Program-made: the position numbers and the translations under genes
Shown: positions 10,001-22,185 of the stretch, in pieces
How positions within the stretch are numbered: position 1 is the stretch's first letter
How the letters are laid out: the number at the start of each line of letters is the position of its first letter
Origin: Caenorhabditis remanei
Taxonomy: Eukaryota > Nematoda > Chromadorea > Rhabditida > Rhabditidae
NCBI RefSeq assembly: GCF_010183535.1
Contig: NC_071330.1
Coordinates: 6,863,717-6,927,716, forward strand
Direction of reading: 5' to 3'
Length of the DNA: 64,000 nt
The notes under the pieces: model-generated
What the model saw: the letters and a program-made list of their open reading frames with translations, nothing else
Told to the model about the DNA's origin: nothing
Databases searched by the model: none

Positions 10001-12043
10001 ATTCACCCTCTTCTCACTATATTTACTTTCTTGTTATTCCATTTCTTGTTAATTCAGCATGTATGAAATTCAATTTCCTTTTTGTGATTATAACTTTAAA
10101 ACACAGCTTTCTGTATTCTTTGCTCACTCATTTTCTTCTGATTTCCTATTCAAACTATTCCATGTCTAAATCCCTTCTCGGATACATCCCAAACAACAAT
10201 AAATTGTCTTTGCTCAAGTACATCTCTCTTCTGATCACCCGTAGCAACACATTCAGTGGAAGGCACTGACGAGCACGAGTTGGGTGCTCAAAACGAGTCA
10301 GAAGAAGAGAAAGAAGAGAGAAGAATTGATCGAGATGTTTACAAACGAAAATATGGAAATATGGGAGAGAGAGTTCCATGAGAAAAAAGAAAAGTGATTG
10401 AAGAAAGTTGAAAAACGAATTGTTCGTTAGAATTTTATCCAGAATAACTTGATTCAAAATTATTATTCCGGTTTTTATAATAAAAAAGAAGGTAAATATA
10501 ATACCTAGATGACCGACTTAATGAGAGAAATATTCCTAGTAATAAAAACAGAACAAAAACTATTTTTTGTTCTCAACTCAACAACTTCTATTTAAAAGTT
10601 GAAGTTTTTCGAGGAGTGGGTTTTATTTCAAACATTTGCTCGCGTAAACAGATATCACGTCATCCGATTATCTACAGTACTCCTGTCGGCACATTACCAA
10701 GGAAAAAACCCATTACAGTATCCTAATGAACACATTCACTTTTTTCTCTTTTTGAAAGGTCGTCCCTTTTATTGCTCTTCGTGCACCCATTAAGTGTCAT
10801 GTGATGTTCATAAGAAGGCTTTTGAATTTGAATTTTAGAAAGAATGGGAAGAAACGGTGTCAATTGAATTAGTGGTACGAATTTATGTGGTATTCGTGTC
10901 AAATGAAAAGAAAAAAGGGAAAAAGGGGAAGGAAACGAAGATTTACGATTTGGTATCGGGAAACGAGATCTTTTGGTTTTATTAATTTTACTCCGGAAAA
11001 TATTTCTTATAGATTGATTGTCAGCCGTCACAGATCTGAATCTTTTAATATCCGGATGGACCGAGCAAGATGGATCGTTTTCTTTTTTCTCTCCAAAAAT
11101 TCACGATTTGGGCATTTCTTGAAGTGTAGCAGATTGATTTAAGTGAAGAAGTCAAAAGAATGCTTTTCAGATTCCAACGAAGGTGAAAATCCTTCATAAA
11201 AAGAGAAATATGAGTTGGATTTTTGTCGGCTCGGACATTTCAGTCTTGCTCGACGCTTCGCGAAAGGTTCCAAATAGTGTACTCTGGCAGAAAAGCGCGT
11301 TGACCAGAATATATTTTAAATTCAAATCGATTTCAAAAATTTGCATTAGAATACACTCTCCAAGTCATTGTTATCGACTTTCCTCTTTCCCATGCATCAA
11401 TTTTCACTTTCTCGGTGTTGATATCTTGCCTGAAATCCCATGATAATAAGGATACGTTGTCTAGGTTACACGCCTTCTCGATGCTTCTTCCCATTTATTT
11501 TTTCTTCCACTTTCGTTTCATTCCCTTTTTCCATTCACTTTTTCCACCAATTTCTTCAGCTGGCTCACCGCAGCTGTCGATTTAATGACGTGACATTATC
11601 GTGTCTTAGGCCCAATAAGGGGGATCTCCTCTCATCCGAAATCTCTTTCTTTTTCACATTATTCGACTTCCACCCTCTTAGTTTCACATGTTCTTTACCG
11701 AAAGTGGGCGTTCCGACGTTTCACCAAAAAGGGCGGAGTTTCGGGGAGAAGGGAGCGAGGAGCTTCGAGTGTGGATGTCCATTTTTATTCTTCATTCTCC
11801 CTTCACTTTCCTTTTCTTTTCTCTCCTCTTGGAGTTTTTTTTTCTTTTTCTTCTTCCCCCAATATCAATTTCCCTTGTAAGTTTGCTATAAGTTTTCCAA
11901 TTAGAATACAACTAGAAATACTCCAAACAACAATAGAAACACATTTATTCTCGATCACTCTATTACATGATCCACCTTTCCTTCATTTCGATTTTCACCA
12001 TCAACAACTTATTATCATTCTGAATATTCTAGGTACCGTAATC
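10001..12043. other. 2-kb intergenic region
   Basis: No coding gene is convincing. The open frames here are pyrimidine-rich or low complexity (for example around 11440-11890, runs of T and CT). ATTCTAG at 12026-12032 lies 11 bases before the ATG at 12044 and could be the trans-splice acceptor; GTAAGT near 11878 could be an outron or leader-intron donor. Confidence 0.5.
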
Positions 12044-13019
12044 ATGACTATTGTCTCCAAGATGAACCCTCCAAACAAGCCGGCTGCAATCGTTGTTGAT
12101 GAATGCACTCCATCTGGAGAGGAGAAACCAACCATCCCAACTCCGCGTATCAAGGCGATCATGATCACCAAAGCTTCTCCAAGACGTCGTAGACAACAAC
12201 AGCAACGTCGTCAAATTTCGACTGTTCGAGCCAGCGCAAGCCTCACAATGTTCATCGCCGTCGTTGTTCTCATAGACGTCTACGCTGTGCTCACTACTGA
12301 CCCAGACTGCCCAGGCCCATTGACCCAATTCACCGGACTTCATCCAACTTTCAACATCTACATGCTCATCGTTCTTCACATGATGACTCTGTTCGGTGGA
12401 TTGTCCAAGACTGTCAACGGATGCCGTCTCGCTATGGGAATCGCTGTGAGTTTTGTTTGTGTTTCAATTCATAACCTCTGTTCTTTTGATATCCGGAATT
12501 TTCGCTTTTTCTTTTTCAGACCTATCTAATTAGTCATAAAACTTGAGAGCTCATGTGAAGGACTACATGACACTACCAAACCCCAATTAATACTAACAAG
12601 AGATTTCAATTTTCCATAATTTAGTTCTCTTCTCCAATTAAATGTTCATGTTTTTTTCAGTGGATGTTCTTCCTCATATCGGTTGTCCTCCTCGTGTTCG
12701 TCCCGGCATTCCTTGGCAGCTACGTTGCGTCAGGACTTGCTCCAGTTCAAAACATCACTCTTCGCGCCGACAACACTGCTCAAGACCGTTTCCAAACTGC
12801 TTTCTACATGGCGATTGGTGGTCAACTCTTTGTTTTCCTCCTCTTCATGTGTAAGTTCTTTGTTTCAGAAAAAACTCTATAACGTTTATTTTTTAAGGCA
12901 CAATCTTCCAATTGACTCTCGTCGGAGAACTCCTCGCTGAATCCCACGTCATTGAAATGGCTGCCCGCTACGCAAGAGCTGGAGTTGAAATAGGAGGCGA
13001 CTTCCACCATTCTCCATAA
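12044..13019 (+). CDS. Four-transmembrane protein, cluster member 3
   Basis: Exons 12044-12445, 12661-12850 and 12898-13019 encode 237 aa. A long polar N-terminus, proline- and basic-rich with SPRRRRQQQQRRQ at about residues 46-58, precedes four hydrophobic segments at about 68-84, 104-122, 135-156 and 184-206. The C-terminal tail (ESHVIEMAARYARAG...) is amphipathic. Intron phases are 0 and 1, matching the other cluster members, and exon 2 is 190 bp, exactly as in cluster member 2. The start MTIVSKMNPPNKP follows an AG acceptor; a second Met lies six codons later. Function unknown. Confidence 0.82.
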
Positions 13020-13705
13020 ATCGTTCCGTTATCTTCTCCTATTTGTCTGGATTACTCCCCATTTGTAAACCAAATTTCTATATTTCTTATTTTCTATCTC
13101 TCTCCCTTCCTTACTTTATTACTTTGCAAACGACAAGAATTCATTCCTCGACGATTTCGATAATCTATCTTCTTCGGCCCTCCTAAATTTTCACCAACTT
13201 CTTCATGTTCGCCAAATGGATGACTTCAATGAACTGTTAACAAAAAAGAAGCCTATCTGAGAAAAAACATATCCGTCGGGTCCGTTACTTATTGTTAGTG
13301 AACTCCGGGTTTGCGTATCTATTACTCCGAATTGTTGAGTTTCGTATTATTAGATTATAGATTCGAAATTAGAATCCAAAAATCACAAAAACACAGATGC
13401 TGAATGTTCTGGCAGTTGAACATTGCATTTAAAACAAACTTTACTTGCAGCCCACAACTTTTCATGGAGTAAGGCTATCAGACAATATCACGCGTAGTGA
13501 AAACCAATAAAAAGTGTAGTAATTTACAGTTTCTGGCTATTACGAAACGAATAGTCTAAATTTGAAGAATTCAAGGAAAGTCAAAAAAAAATTTTGAACG
13601 CGGCCTCGGAGGCCGTGGCCTAAAACTTTTCCGTGTAGTCCTCTCGGGACAAATTTTTTCTGGTAGCTTTGAACATATTTATTGATTTTCAGCTCCTTCA
13701 GAACG
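13020..13705. other. Intergenic spacer
   Basis: No gene seen. It contains a GC-rich dyad CGGCCTCGGAGGCCG at 13601-13615. TTTTCAG at 13686-13692 and CTTCAG at 13696-13701 lie 13 and 4 bases upstream of the next ATG and are candidate trans-splice acceptors. Confidence 0.5.
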
Positions 13706-16700
13706 ATGGTAGATAAAGATCAGCTGATTCAAATAATAAATCAACTAATCACGCCACCAGGTACGTATTAGTTTAGCATATCATCTGTATTATGGTGGCG
13801 TAACAGCGATTATCGGGCTAGTAAAGTTACCCCCTAACCAGGTTCCATCGAAACCCTGCATTTAGAACAAAGCTGAGGGGAAAGAAGACAAATAGTTTCA
13901 GAATTTGCATTGCCTATAAAAATGTTCTATATTTTACAGCAGAAACGTGGAAAAATGACCCATTCGAAGTATTAGTAAAACAATGTCCAAAAGTGAGTTT
14001 AAATACTCTGTTTAAATTTCTCAAAAAACTAGCTTTTAGGTAGTTTCCGATAAGTATCTAACCCCACATTCTGTCGATTCTATTCCATCAACATCTGATG
14101 ATGTGAGAACTGTAAATGCGGACGCAAGAGTTCACTATTCGCAACTACTCGGCAGCCTTTTCCTTGAGGTAAACAACCGTTCGTAATTTATGACTCATTT
14201 TGTTTATTTAAGCTAGCAAGTACATTAAGTACATTACGGACTTTATCTCCTGACGAGTATCAGTTAATCTCGCTTCAAGACGTATCACTTATCAAAAAGT
14301 CCTTCGAGTTCTTCTTGCTAACCGGAATTCTTCCATTTTTGGAGCCTGGAGTTGGTCTGCCAGCTTCAACAAGAAGTACGTTCATCAAATCATGGAAACT
14401 TTACGACGGAAACAAAGAATCGTGTATTGAAAGAGTGAGCTGTACCTCTGAGTTTCTCAATGAAATAATAATAATAATATATTTTAGCTTGACTTTGCTG
14501 CAAAAGTTATTGTGGCTCTGCTGGAAAGCAATGAAGCCATCGCCGTTCAATTCTTGCCGAAATTTATTTATGACATTCTTGCTGTTCGTTATCAGCTTCT
14601 CGAGCTCAAAGTGGACAAATACGAGTTACAACTAGAAGACATTATTTCAAAGTGCCCAATGGACGTTCTTTTCGGTGGTTTGATGTTTTTGACTCAGGAC
14701 AGAAAATCAGTGAAAACTCCGATGTGGCTCAAAATTTCTTGTGGAAAGCAAATGACTAAAATTTTGGTGGACAAGGATGGATTATCATATCTTCTGCAAT
14801 ACTATCGTGAACGCGGTAATTTTTTTGGACGCAGAAACAACGAGCATTATTAATTACAGCTGGCGATACATGGACTGACAATCTCCCACTAACTAAGCAA
14901 GTTGCCTGGCATCTTGCTACTGTTCCAAAAATGTTCAAGCATCCACTGCAGTATCACGAAATCATCTCCAATCAATTCTTTGAGCTAATTTGGAGTCAAA
15001 AGGTCCTAGACAAGACCACGGTGACCGTCTTCACGAATTACGTCGATGAGCTTCGTACACGATTCTGGCTGAATGCTGATCTGACAGTGTTCGATAAAAT
15101 TCTGAATTTTTGGGAGATTCTCGGAAAGAAACTCCAAGACAGAACACTGACTACTTCGGAGAAAATTGAAACGTTCTCACCGAACTATGTGAGGAACCTT
15201 CAGCTTCTCTCTCAGCTTCAAAATACCTCCGATACAAAACGGCTCCGGGCGTTGATAATTTGTTTCATAGCTTGTATCGAACAAATTCCATACATAAAGG
15301 ATATCTTGAAGGGCGCATTGGATGGCGTCGGCAGTTTAGGTTACACTATTTATTATTATGTGATAACTCCATCACTCGTGGTCCAATTGCACAACAAATC
15401 AAAAATTACGTCTATGATTGAAGAAGTTGGAGAAAGTAATGTAGATGGTATGTGCTGACTTTGATCCTGATGTGACTATTATTCTCTTTTTCCAGAATCC
15501 CCAGCCGACGAGCTCTGGGTTTATGGTTTCGACAATCCTGACGATGGCGTCGCTCGGCGTCTTGATACCGCGTTTTACGTTGTCGATAATGTGTTGTCCT
15601 CAGCGCAGACACGTACGCTTATGGAAATGATGAATGCGGCCCTAGAAGATTTTCTTAAAGTTTCTGAAAAAGAAAGGGATGACGATTTCGCTAGATTTGT
15701 TCAACTTGATGGATCGAAACATTTCTCTTCATCACATGCTCATTTAGTAGTTGGTTGCTGCTACGAGAGACTTATCTCTATTGCCGGTGATCACGGATTT
15801 TCACAAGAAGAATGCATTCAACTCATCAAAATATCCGAGGTTCGGTGGTTTATTGAAAGATAACCTATATAATTGGTTACAGTCTATTCTTAACAATGCC
15901 ACTGCCAAATTCTTGAGAATCGTAGCGCGAAAACGTGCAGTTGACGTCTTCCAGCTCTCAGCAGCTGAGAAAAAAGAGTTTGAGGTAAACGACACTTTTA
16001 ATGCTCTTTTGTTTCGCTTAGATATTCATATATCAGTCTTTTTAGCATACCAGAGATACCGCCAGAATGTGCCTTCCGATCATCAGTACAATTTTCTTTA
16101 TAACTCAAGGAACGCCACGTATGCAAGATGTTCATCTTAAATCGATGGAAGCAATGGCGAACTTCACCAAAGCGGCCGACTTGTTACCTTCGGAAGATCC
16201 AACATTCAATTCAGCTGTTGATGAGGCCAAAGGTCTTCTCAGAAAGCTTAAAATTGGTTAGTTAATTCGCTGATGTGAAATACAGTTCAGTAAATTGTCT
16301 TTCAGATGTTAATCAAGTGAGCGCTCCAGTTGTTCCACAAAGAAACGAGCGCCGCCGATACAATCAGACAGATGTTTGTAACGATTGGATTGAGGAACTT
16401 CATGATGATGAGCCAGCAGTGAAAGGAGGCGCACTTATCCTCATTGCAAAAGCGTTCCGTGCAAAATCATGGCACTGTCAGAAATTACTCGATTACGCTG
16501 CATTCGATACAGTGAAAGGTTAGTGAAATTCCACCCTTTTACTAGACACGTTTCGGAGATATTGTAAAAAAATGATGTAGCATCTGTAGCAACTGGAAAT
16601 AAAATATTTCTCCAACAAATCTACATTTTAGACATGGTGAGTGATACGGATTCGTACGTCTATCTATCAGCAATCAATTGTCTTTGTGAAATGGCTCTTT

Positions 16701-17492
16701 TCGATCGTCACGTTTTCGATGGATTTATTGAATACTATGAAGAAATAGCAAGTATTCCGAACAAAGACGAAAGATTAATTATTCGAGTGGGCAGGACTTC
16801 GGAAGCACTCGGAAAACTTCTTATTGCACGTGGAGAGACTTCGATTGCCTACTTTGATCGGTTAGCAACTGTTTTCATGAGTGGAATCAATGAAAAAGAT
16901 GAGCTTTCACGTGCCAGCAGTTGTGGTGCATTTGGAAATCTTCTCATGGCTACTGGCGGTAAAGGAGTGGCGAAGTGGATGGATCAGTTGCTTCAAACTA
17001 TCACTAACGTTCTTCGTACCGATAGATCACCACTTGTCAGACGCTCTGCTACCGATTTGATTCGACACAGCCTTCATTCAGTTGGCAGAGATATGTTTGT
17101 GGTAGGTGTTTTGAATTTATTTAAAACCAGCTTATGCTGACGCACCTCCGGCGCGTTTTCTCGCGGCTACGCCACTCGAGTTCACGTGAAAACTTTTTTT
17201 GATTATAATTTGTATTTTTGGAAATGAAAATAAAATGCCGGCATTGTAATTGAGATGCGTGCAAACCCCACATGCATTTTAAATATAAGAATGATACTCT
17301 GAAAATTTGATTATTCAGGTTCTTCGAGAACGTCTTCTTGATATTCATAGGGAAGTTCGTCAACTTTGGAGAACCGATCGTGATGAGACAGTCCGTCTTC
17401 ATGCTCAGTTGTGCGTTGAAGAGATCGCTGCAGCTCTCCGTCAGAATCAAGAAGACGTGGACAGAGAATATCAGAGAAAACTACGGCTCTAA
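13706..17492 (+). CDS. TANGO6: TANGO6/RTP1-family HEAT-repeat protein
   Basis: Twelve exons (13706-13760, 13940-13992, 14040-14168, 14213-14434, 14488-14815, 14860-15447, 15496-15839, 15883-15984, 16046-16256, 16306-16518, 16632-17101, 17319-17492) join in frame to 962 aa. The C-terminal half fits the two RTP1 domains: VSDTDSYVYLSAINCLCEMA followed by RLIIRVGRTSEALGKLL, and finally TDRDETVRLHAQLCVEEI close to the stop, which matches the TDPDE..RLHAQLALEEL ending of vertebrate TANGO6 (TMCO7). Yeast Rtp1 helps import RNA polymerase II subunits; metazoan TANGO6 was found in a screen for secretion and Golgi organisation. The intron at 15840-15882 has a weak GTTCGG donor but is required for frame. 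The gene lies 359 bp upstream of the importin-13 gene on the same strand. Confidence 0.85.
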
Positions 17493-17851
17493 TGAAATTA
17501 TCATGACAATTGTTGTTATATGTTATCAGCTTCCTGATCATTTTCAGAAGCTTCATTAAATGTAATAGTAAGACAATTCAATTTTCTGCATGTTATTTTT
17601 TTTTTCTTTTACACAGAATTTTCTTCAAAATCTCATCCTCAAGACTTGTCGTTCTCTTGTTTCTCATCTCTCCCGCAAATTGTGTAGATTTTTCACGCAT
17701 CAACTTAATTCATCAATATATTATCATTACAATACTGATGAACATTATTTCATATTTTATGTTTTGTTCTCATACGGGTTATGCATCCGCTGGCATTATT
17801 TTGCTGAACGTGAAAATTGTGTCTACTCAACTGATTCAGTAGTTTGGTCGA
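17493..17851 (+). promoter_or_regulatory. Operon-like spacer with trans-splice acceptor
   Basis: Between the TANGO6 stop and the importin-13 ATG. It has T-rich runs (17587-17610) and ends with CTGATTCAG at 17831-17839, 12 bases before the ATG. This spacing and layout fit an SL2-type downstream operon gene; no perfect AATAAA is present after the first stop. Confidence 0.5.
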
Positions 17852-20800
17852 ATGGCCCATGTGGTGGGCCCAAACCCGTTAGATTCAGAGCTGCTAATAG
17901 CAGCAATCAATGAGTTTTATACAACAACAGATGAGCAACGAAGGCACGAAATCGATACGATTTTAATCAGATTTAAAACTGGTTAGTGTACTTTATAATG
18001 GAGTTGCTCGTTACAACGACGTTCTATTCAGAATATGAATGCGTACAAACAGTTGGAGCATGTATGAGAATAATAAGTCAGCCAACAAGCTCTTCGAGTG
18101 TCAGGTAGGTGAATCAGGAGGAATGTGCCTCTAACTCGTTTCATACAGATATTTCGGCACTGTTGCCCTGTATGATGTCATCCGAATACGAAGTGAGGAA
18201 TGTATCGCTAATCAAACTTTGGTCAGCTTTCAAAAATAAAAATTTCATAAATTATTATTTTTTAGCAATTGAGTCTCAAGACTTTTCTAATTGATAGCCT
18301 CACGTCTGGCGCATATGCACAAACGACCTCGATTCTGAATAAGGTAAATAAAAGAAGCACCTACACTACTGTATGTCTTAAACTTCTAGCTTTCCGCTTC
18401 ATTGGCACTGTTTGCTCTCTACTGTGTTCCTGATTTGTGGCTTACTCCAGTTGAAGATCTAACATCCTTGCTTGCAGGTACTCCTGAAATTCTTTTGAAG
18501 TAGGTGTCACTTCCCAATAGCATTGAAATTCTATCAAATAGTTTTCAGAGTGTTATCTGATATGGCTGCCGAGTTCTCTCATGTTTCCATGCCACTCACA
18601 CAGAGAAGTAAATTGAAAGGAGAACTGCACAAGTTCTCGGAGGTATTATTGGGACTCACTCATTTGTTATATTTATATTTTTAGAATATAATTCAAGTAT
18701 TAGCTGTAGTTCTACGTGGAGGTGATACATCGTCTATTACCAAACAATCCGCGGTGGAGTGTGTTGAACAATGGTTGAGGCTGCCAGGAATGGCTCTCGA
18801 TCAGTGGACACAAGTTCTTTCGGACGTTTTGGGGGCTGTAGTGCAAGACTGGTTTGCTATTTCCTTTCTGCTTCTGTAAATTACTTGTTTCCTTTCAGCA
18901 CCGCATTGGCCAGCATTCTAGATATTATAGCTGAAAATGATGAATTCCACCGATACTCTACCCTCATTATCAATATTTGCCAGTATATTTGTGTTCATGT
19001 GTCTAGTAAAATTGAAGAAGAACTCAAAGATGATGCGACAAGCGAAGAGATAGCAACGTTGGTAGCTTCTACGTGTAGTGTGGCAGAAAAATCAGTGTCC
19101 ACGCTTGTCGAATGTGCTGTTCAAGGTGGAGATTCAGAACTTATAACGTGAGAATGAAGTGAACAATAAAACTAAATACAACAATATTCTTGTAGCCGAC
19201 TTTCTCAAGTGATGCAAGTGTTAGCCAATATGCAAGGACAGTATCCGAAAGAAGAAATTGTTTCTGATATTCCTTCAGTTTATTTTATCTCATTAAGAAC
19301 TGAGATAGTGCAAACAATGAATTCCACAAGAGTTGATGAACAATTCATTGCCAAAATTGGTCAAATATATGCTCAAATGTTAGATGTTGCAATTAATAAG
19401 CTCACATTTCCACGTATTAATTTGTGGCTGACATGGAATTTAGAAGAGCGAGAACAATTCGAATCGTATCGGAAAACAAGAAGTGAAGTTTCATATGATT
19501 CTTATAATTTCTCTGCTGCAGAGACTCTCAACTATTTGAATCAAAAACTCGAAGAAGCGCTAAGCTCCGGAGATATAAATACGTACGTTCAGTGCAAAAC
19601 AATGGAGAAAAGTGGTTTAATTACAGAAGTGAAGCATGTTTGTTTCAATGGGAATGCGTTGCTGATTATCTGGCTGAAACCGATTATCCCTCTATTCTGA
19701 AATGTCTTGAAATGTGTGCAGCACCTGGTCTCTCCGTATCATCAACTGTATTATCCTCTGGTGCACTTGATTGTGACTTTGATCGCCGTGGAGCCACCTT
19801 GATGCGGCTGCTTTATGCATTATCTCATTTGATTCAAGAACATGATCGAGCAAATGAATTAGAGTGTGCACTGATTCCAGTTATTTTGACTTATGTGTCA
19901 CCTGAAGTTCGAAGCGTACGACAATCTATTGATACCTTACAGAAATTTGTAGAAGATCGACCAGATAGTTTAGAGGTATCGATTCTTTTGCAATACCAAA
20001 AAATCTCCATAACACGATTCTATTTTCAGGTTGTTGGAGACCAGATTTCAACAACTTGCTATGACTTTTTCAACTCACCCAATGTTCGTGACACTGATCG
20101 TTTAGCTGCGCTCAAATGTATCGGTTACGTTTTATCCAGGAAGCACCCCACTGAGACAATGGTAGATATTTCTTCTTTTAATCAATTACAGGAAACTTTA
20201 AATTTCAGAAAATTATTGGTCAAATTCTAAGCCATCAAAATATTGACGAACCGGGAATTGATAATCAGACACGTCATCGTAGATATGCTTTTCAAATCAA
20301 TACTTTCTCTGCGCTGTTTTCGAGTCTGACAAATAAAAAAGGTACATTTCAATGATATTTTTATTTTTATTTTTGAAATCATAGGAACTCCTACGGCAAC
20401 TAACCCTGGAACCACTGATGAAGAGCCAACAATCGTACAGCTTCTTAGAGAAGCTATCCCGGTTTTTGAAGCATTATGTAGTGGAGGAAGTGGTTTGGAT
20501 GGTAACAACAGTGGAAACCTGATTCAAGAAGTTTGTAAAGCAGTTCGTTCGGCACTCACATCTCTTCCGGAACAATATCTTCCGCTTTTCTTCCCGTTTG
20601 TGGTTTCACTGTTGAATTCTGCACTTTTTCTTCCTGAATCAGCTGTTGCCGCTTGTGCTCTTGCCAAGTCTACAGTGCTGGTGAGTGCTAAAAATCTGAG
20701 TTTCTCTCAAATAAAAGTTTAATGTTTCAGCAATGTGGATCTCTGGTAGGTGTCGATATGGCGAATGCTTTCGCTCAATGGGTACAACTATTCGAACAGC

Positions 20801-21413
20801 AAACCGGGTCAACACAAATTGATGAATATCTTCAATTGATTTATCAAGTTGTTAGAAAAAATTGGAAGATGATTATGAAGTTCCCAGAACCATCTATGGC
20901 TGCATTCCGGTCGGCAATCAAAATTTGTAGCTGTGTAAGTTGAAATGTGTAGTGTATTAGAACTTTCTGTTCCCGTTTTCCAGATTATTGTTAGCTCTTC
21001 TGTTCCTACGGAAGTACGCAGTGCTTCACAGATTCTTGCTGCTCTTTCTACATATGCAATATCAAATAATGACACTGCAATGAAAACAACATTCGCAGAA
21101 GAGGGGCCAATGTTGATTCGAGCTGTATTTGGAAGGATTCAAGGAGAGTTAATGAGAGCAACAGTAGAAGCATTAGCTGACATTCTTTTCTTCTATTTCA
21201 AAGAATTCACAACTGAAACAAGGTAATAAGAATTCAGACAAAACAAAATGTCAATTCATTTGTTTCAGAGCTCTCATCAGTACAGAACCTTATGGATCAT
21301 CTGCGCTTATAACGTCAATGTTTCGAGAAATCGGAAATCCACGAAATTTCAAGCAACAGACAATACGATTCAATTTGGCAGCGGTTCGAGATCCAGGATC
21401 TGTAGCTAGCTAG
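17852..21413 (+). CDS. IPO13: Importin-13/transportin-3-like karyopherin
   Basis: Sixteen exons join to 952 aa (first 17852-17981, last 21269-21413). The N-terminus (ELLIAAINEFYTTTDEQRRH, then RYFGTVALYDVI) is the importin-beta N-terminal HEAT region that binds Ran. The middle shows NLWLTWNLEEREQFESYRK, aligning with the W..DEKEQFRIYR segment of IPO13. The C-terminus (EEGPMLIRAVF...EALADILFFYFKEF) aligns with the QEDGRMLL...DCFADILF part of IPO13. Length is close to human IPO13 (963 aa). IPO13 imports UBC9 and RBM8A-MAGOH and exports eIF1A; cargoes here are unknown. Exon 3 reads VRYFGTVALYDVIRIRSEEC and uses a GTCAGC donor after ...NQTL. Likely cotranscribed with TANGO6. Transportin-3 is the alternative within the same family. 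Confidence 0.85.
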
Positions 21414-22185
21414 TCGTGTTTCATAGTTTATTTGAGTTTTAATTAAATTTTATTTACCGTTTTGTTAAGTTTAGTAACCGTTTGTTTTTCCATGAGTGAC
21501 GAGTATTCCAGTGTGCTTTTTCTTATGTGTTTTTCCTATTGCAATATTCTTGATAAGTCATCGTGTGCTGATATATGTAAAAATCACAGAAATTTATTAA
21601 TGCAGAATATTGTTTATGCAGAATATCATGAAGATTGTCAAGCGCAAAAAAAAAACGAGAAATCAGAACGCAATTTAAATGGTGGAAAATTGGCGGAAAA
21701 TGACTCACAAATCATCAAATGTCAAGTAAAAAGAAGTAGTTGTTTTGTTTGTTTAGACATGAAAAGAATTGAATCAGGGAAGATGAAACCAACGTGATTT
21801 TTAGTCTGGAAATACAGAAATCTGTAGCTCGAAATAAAAAACAATGGAAAATTTGATGGGGAAGAGGATGGGCGTGATAAGGAGTTAATAAACTAGTTGG
21901 ATATTTCAAAAAAAGAAAAGAGTGATGCGGAGAAGGAGTTGTGGTTGTGGAAACGGTTACGAGGTGCCGCAATAGGTGAGGGGTAATTCAGGATGGCTCT
22001 AGAGAGGGAGAGGTGTTTTGGAGGATAATGAAATGAATTAGGTAGAATGAAGCATGATAAAAAAGATTGGCCAGTTTTATCTGATGAAACGGGGAACGAA
22101 AATTCACAAAAAACACAAAACCGGTCGGTTAGCATAGAAAAAGATTGAAGAAAAGATTTCAAAGAATTGTATCATTACCAGCACT
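21414..22185. other. Convergent 3' spacer
   Basis: Lies between the plus-strand importin gene and the minus-strand MADF-like gene. Only shadow open frames are present; no gene is supported. Confidence 0.5.

Noticed and set aside
11440..11891. Overlapping plus-strand ORFs rich in Phe, Ser and Leu
   Set aside because: Produced by T/C-rich non-coding DNA upstream of the 12044 gene; no domain.
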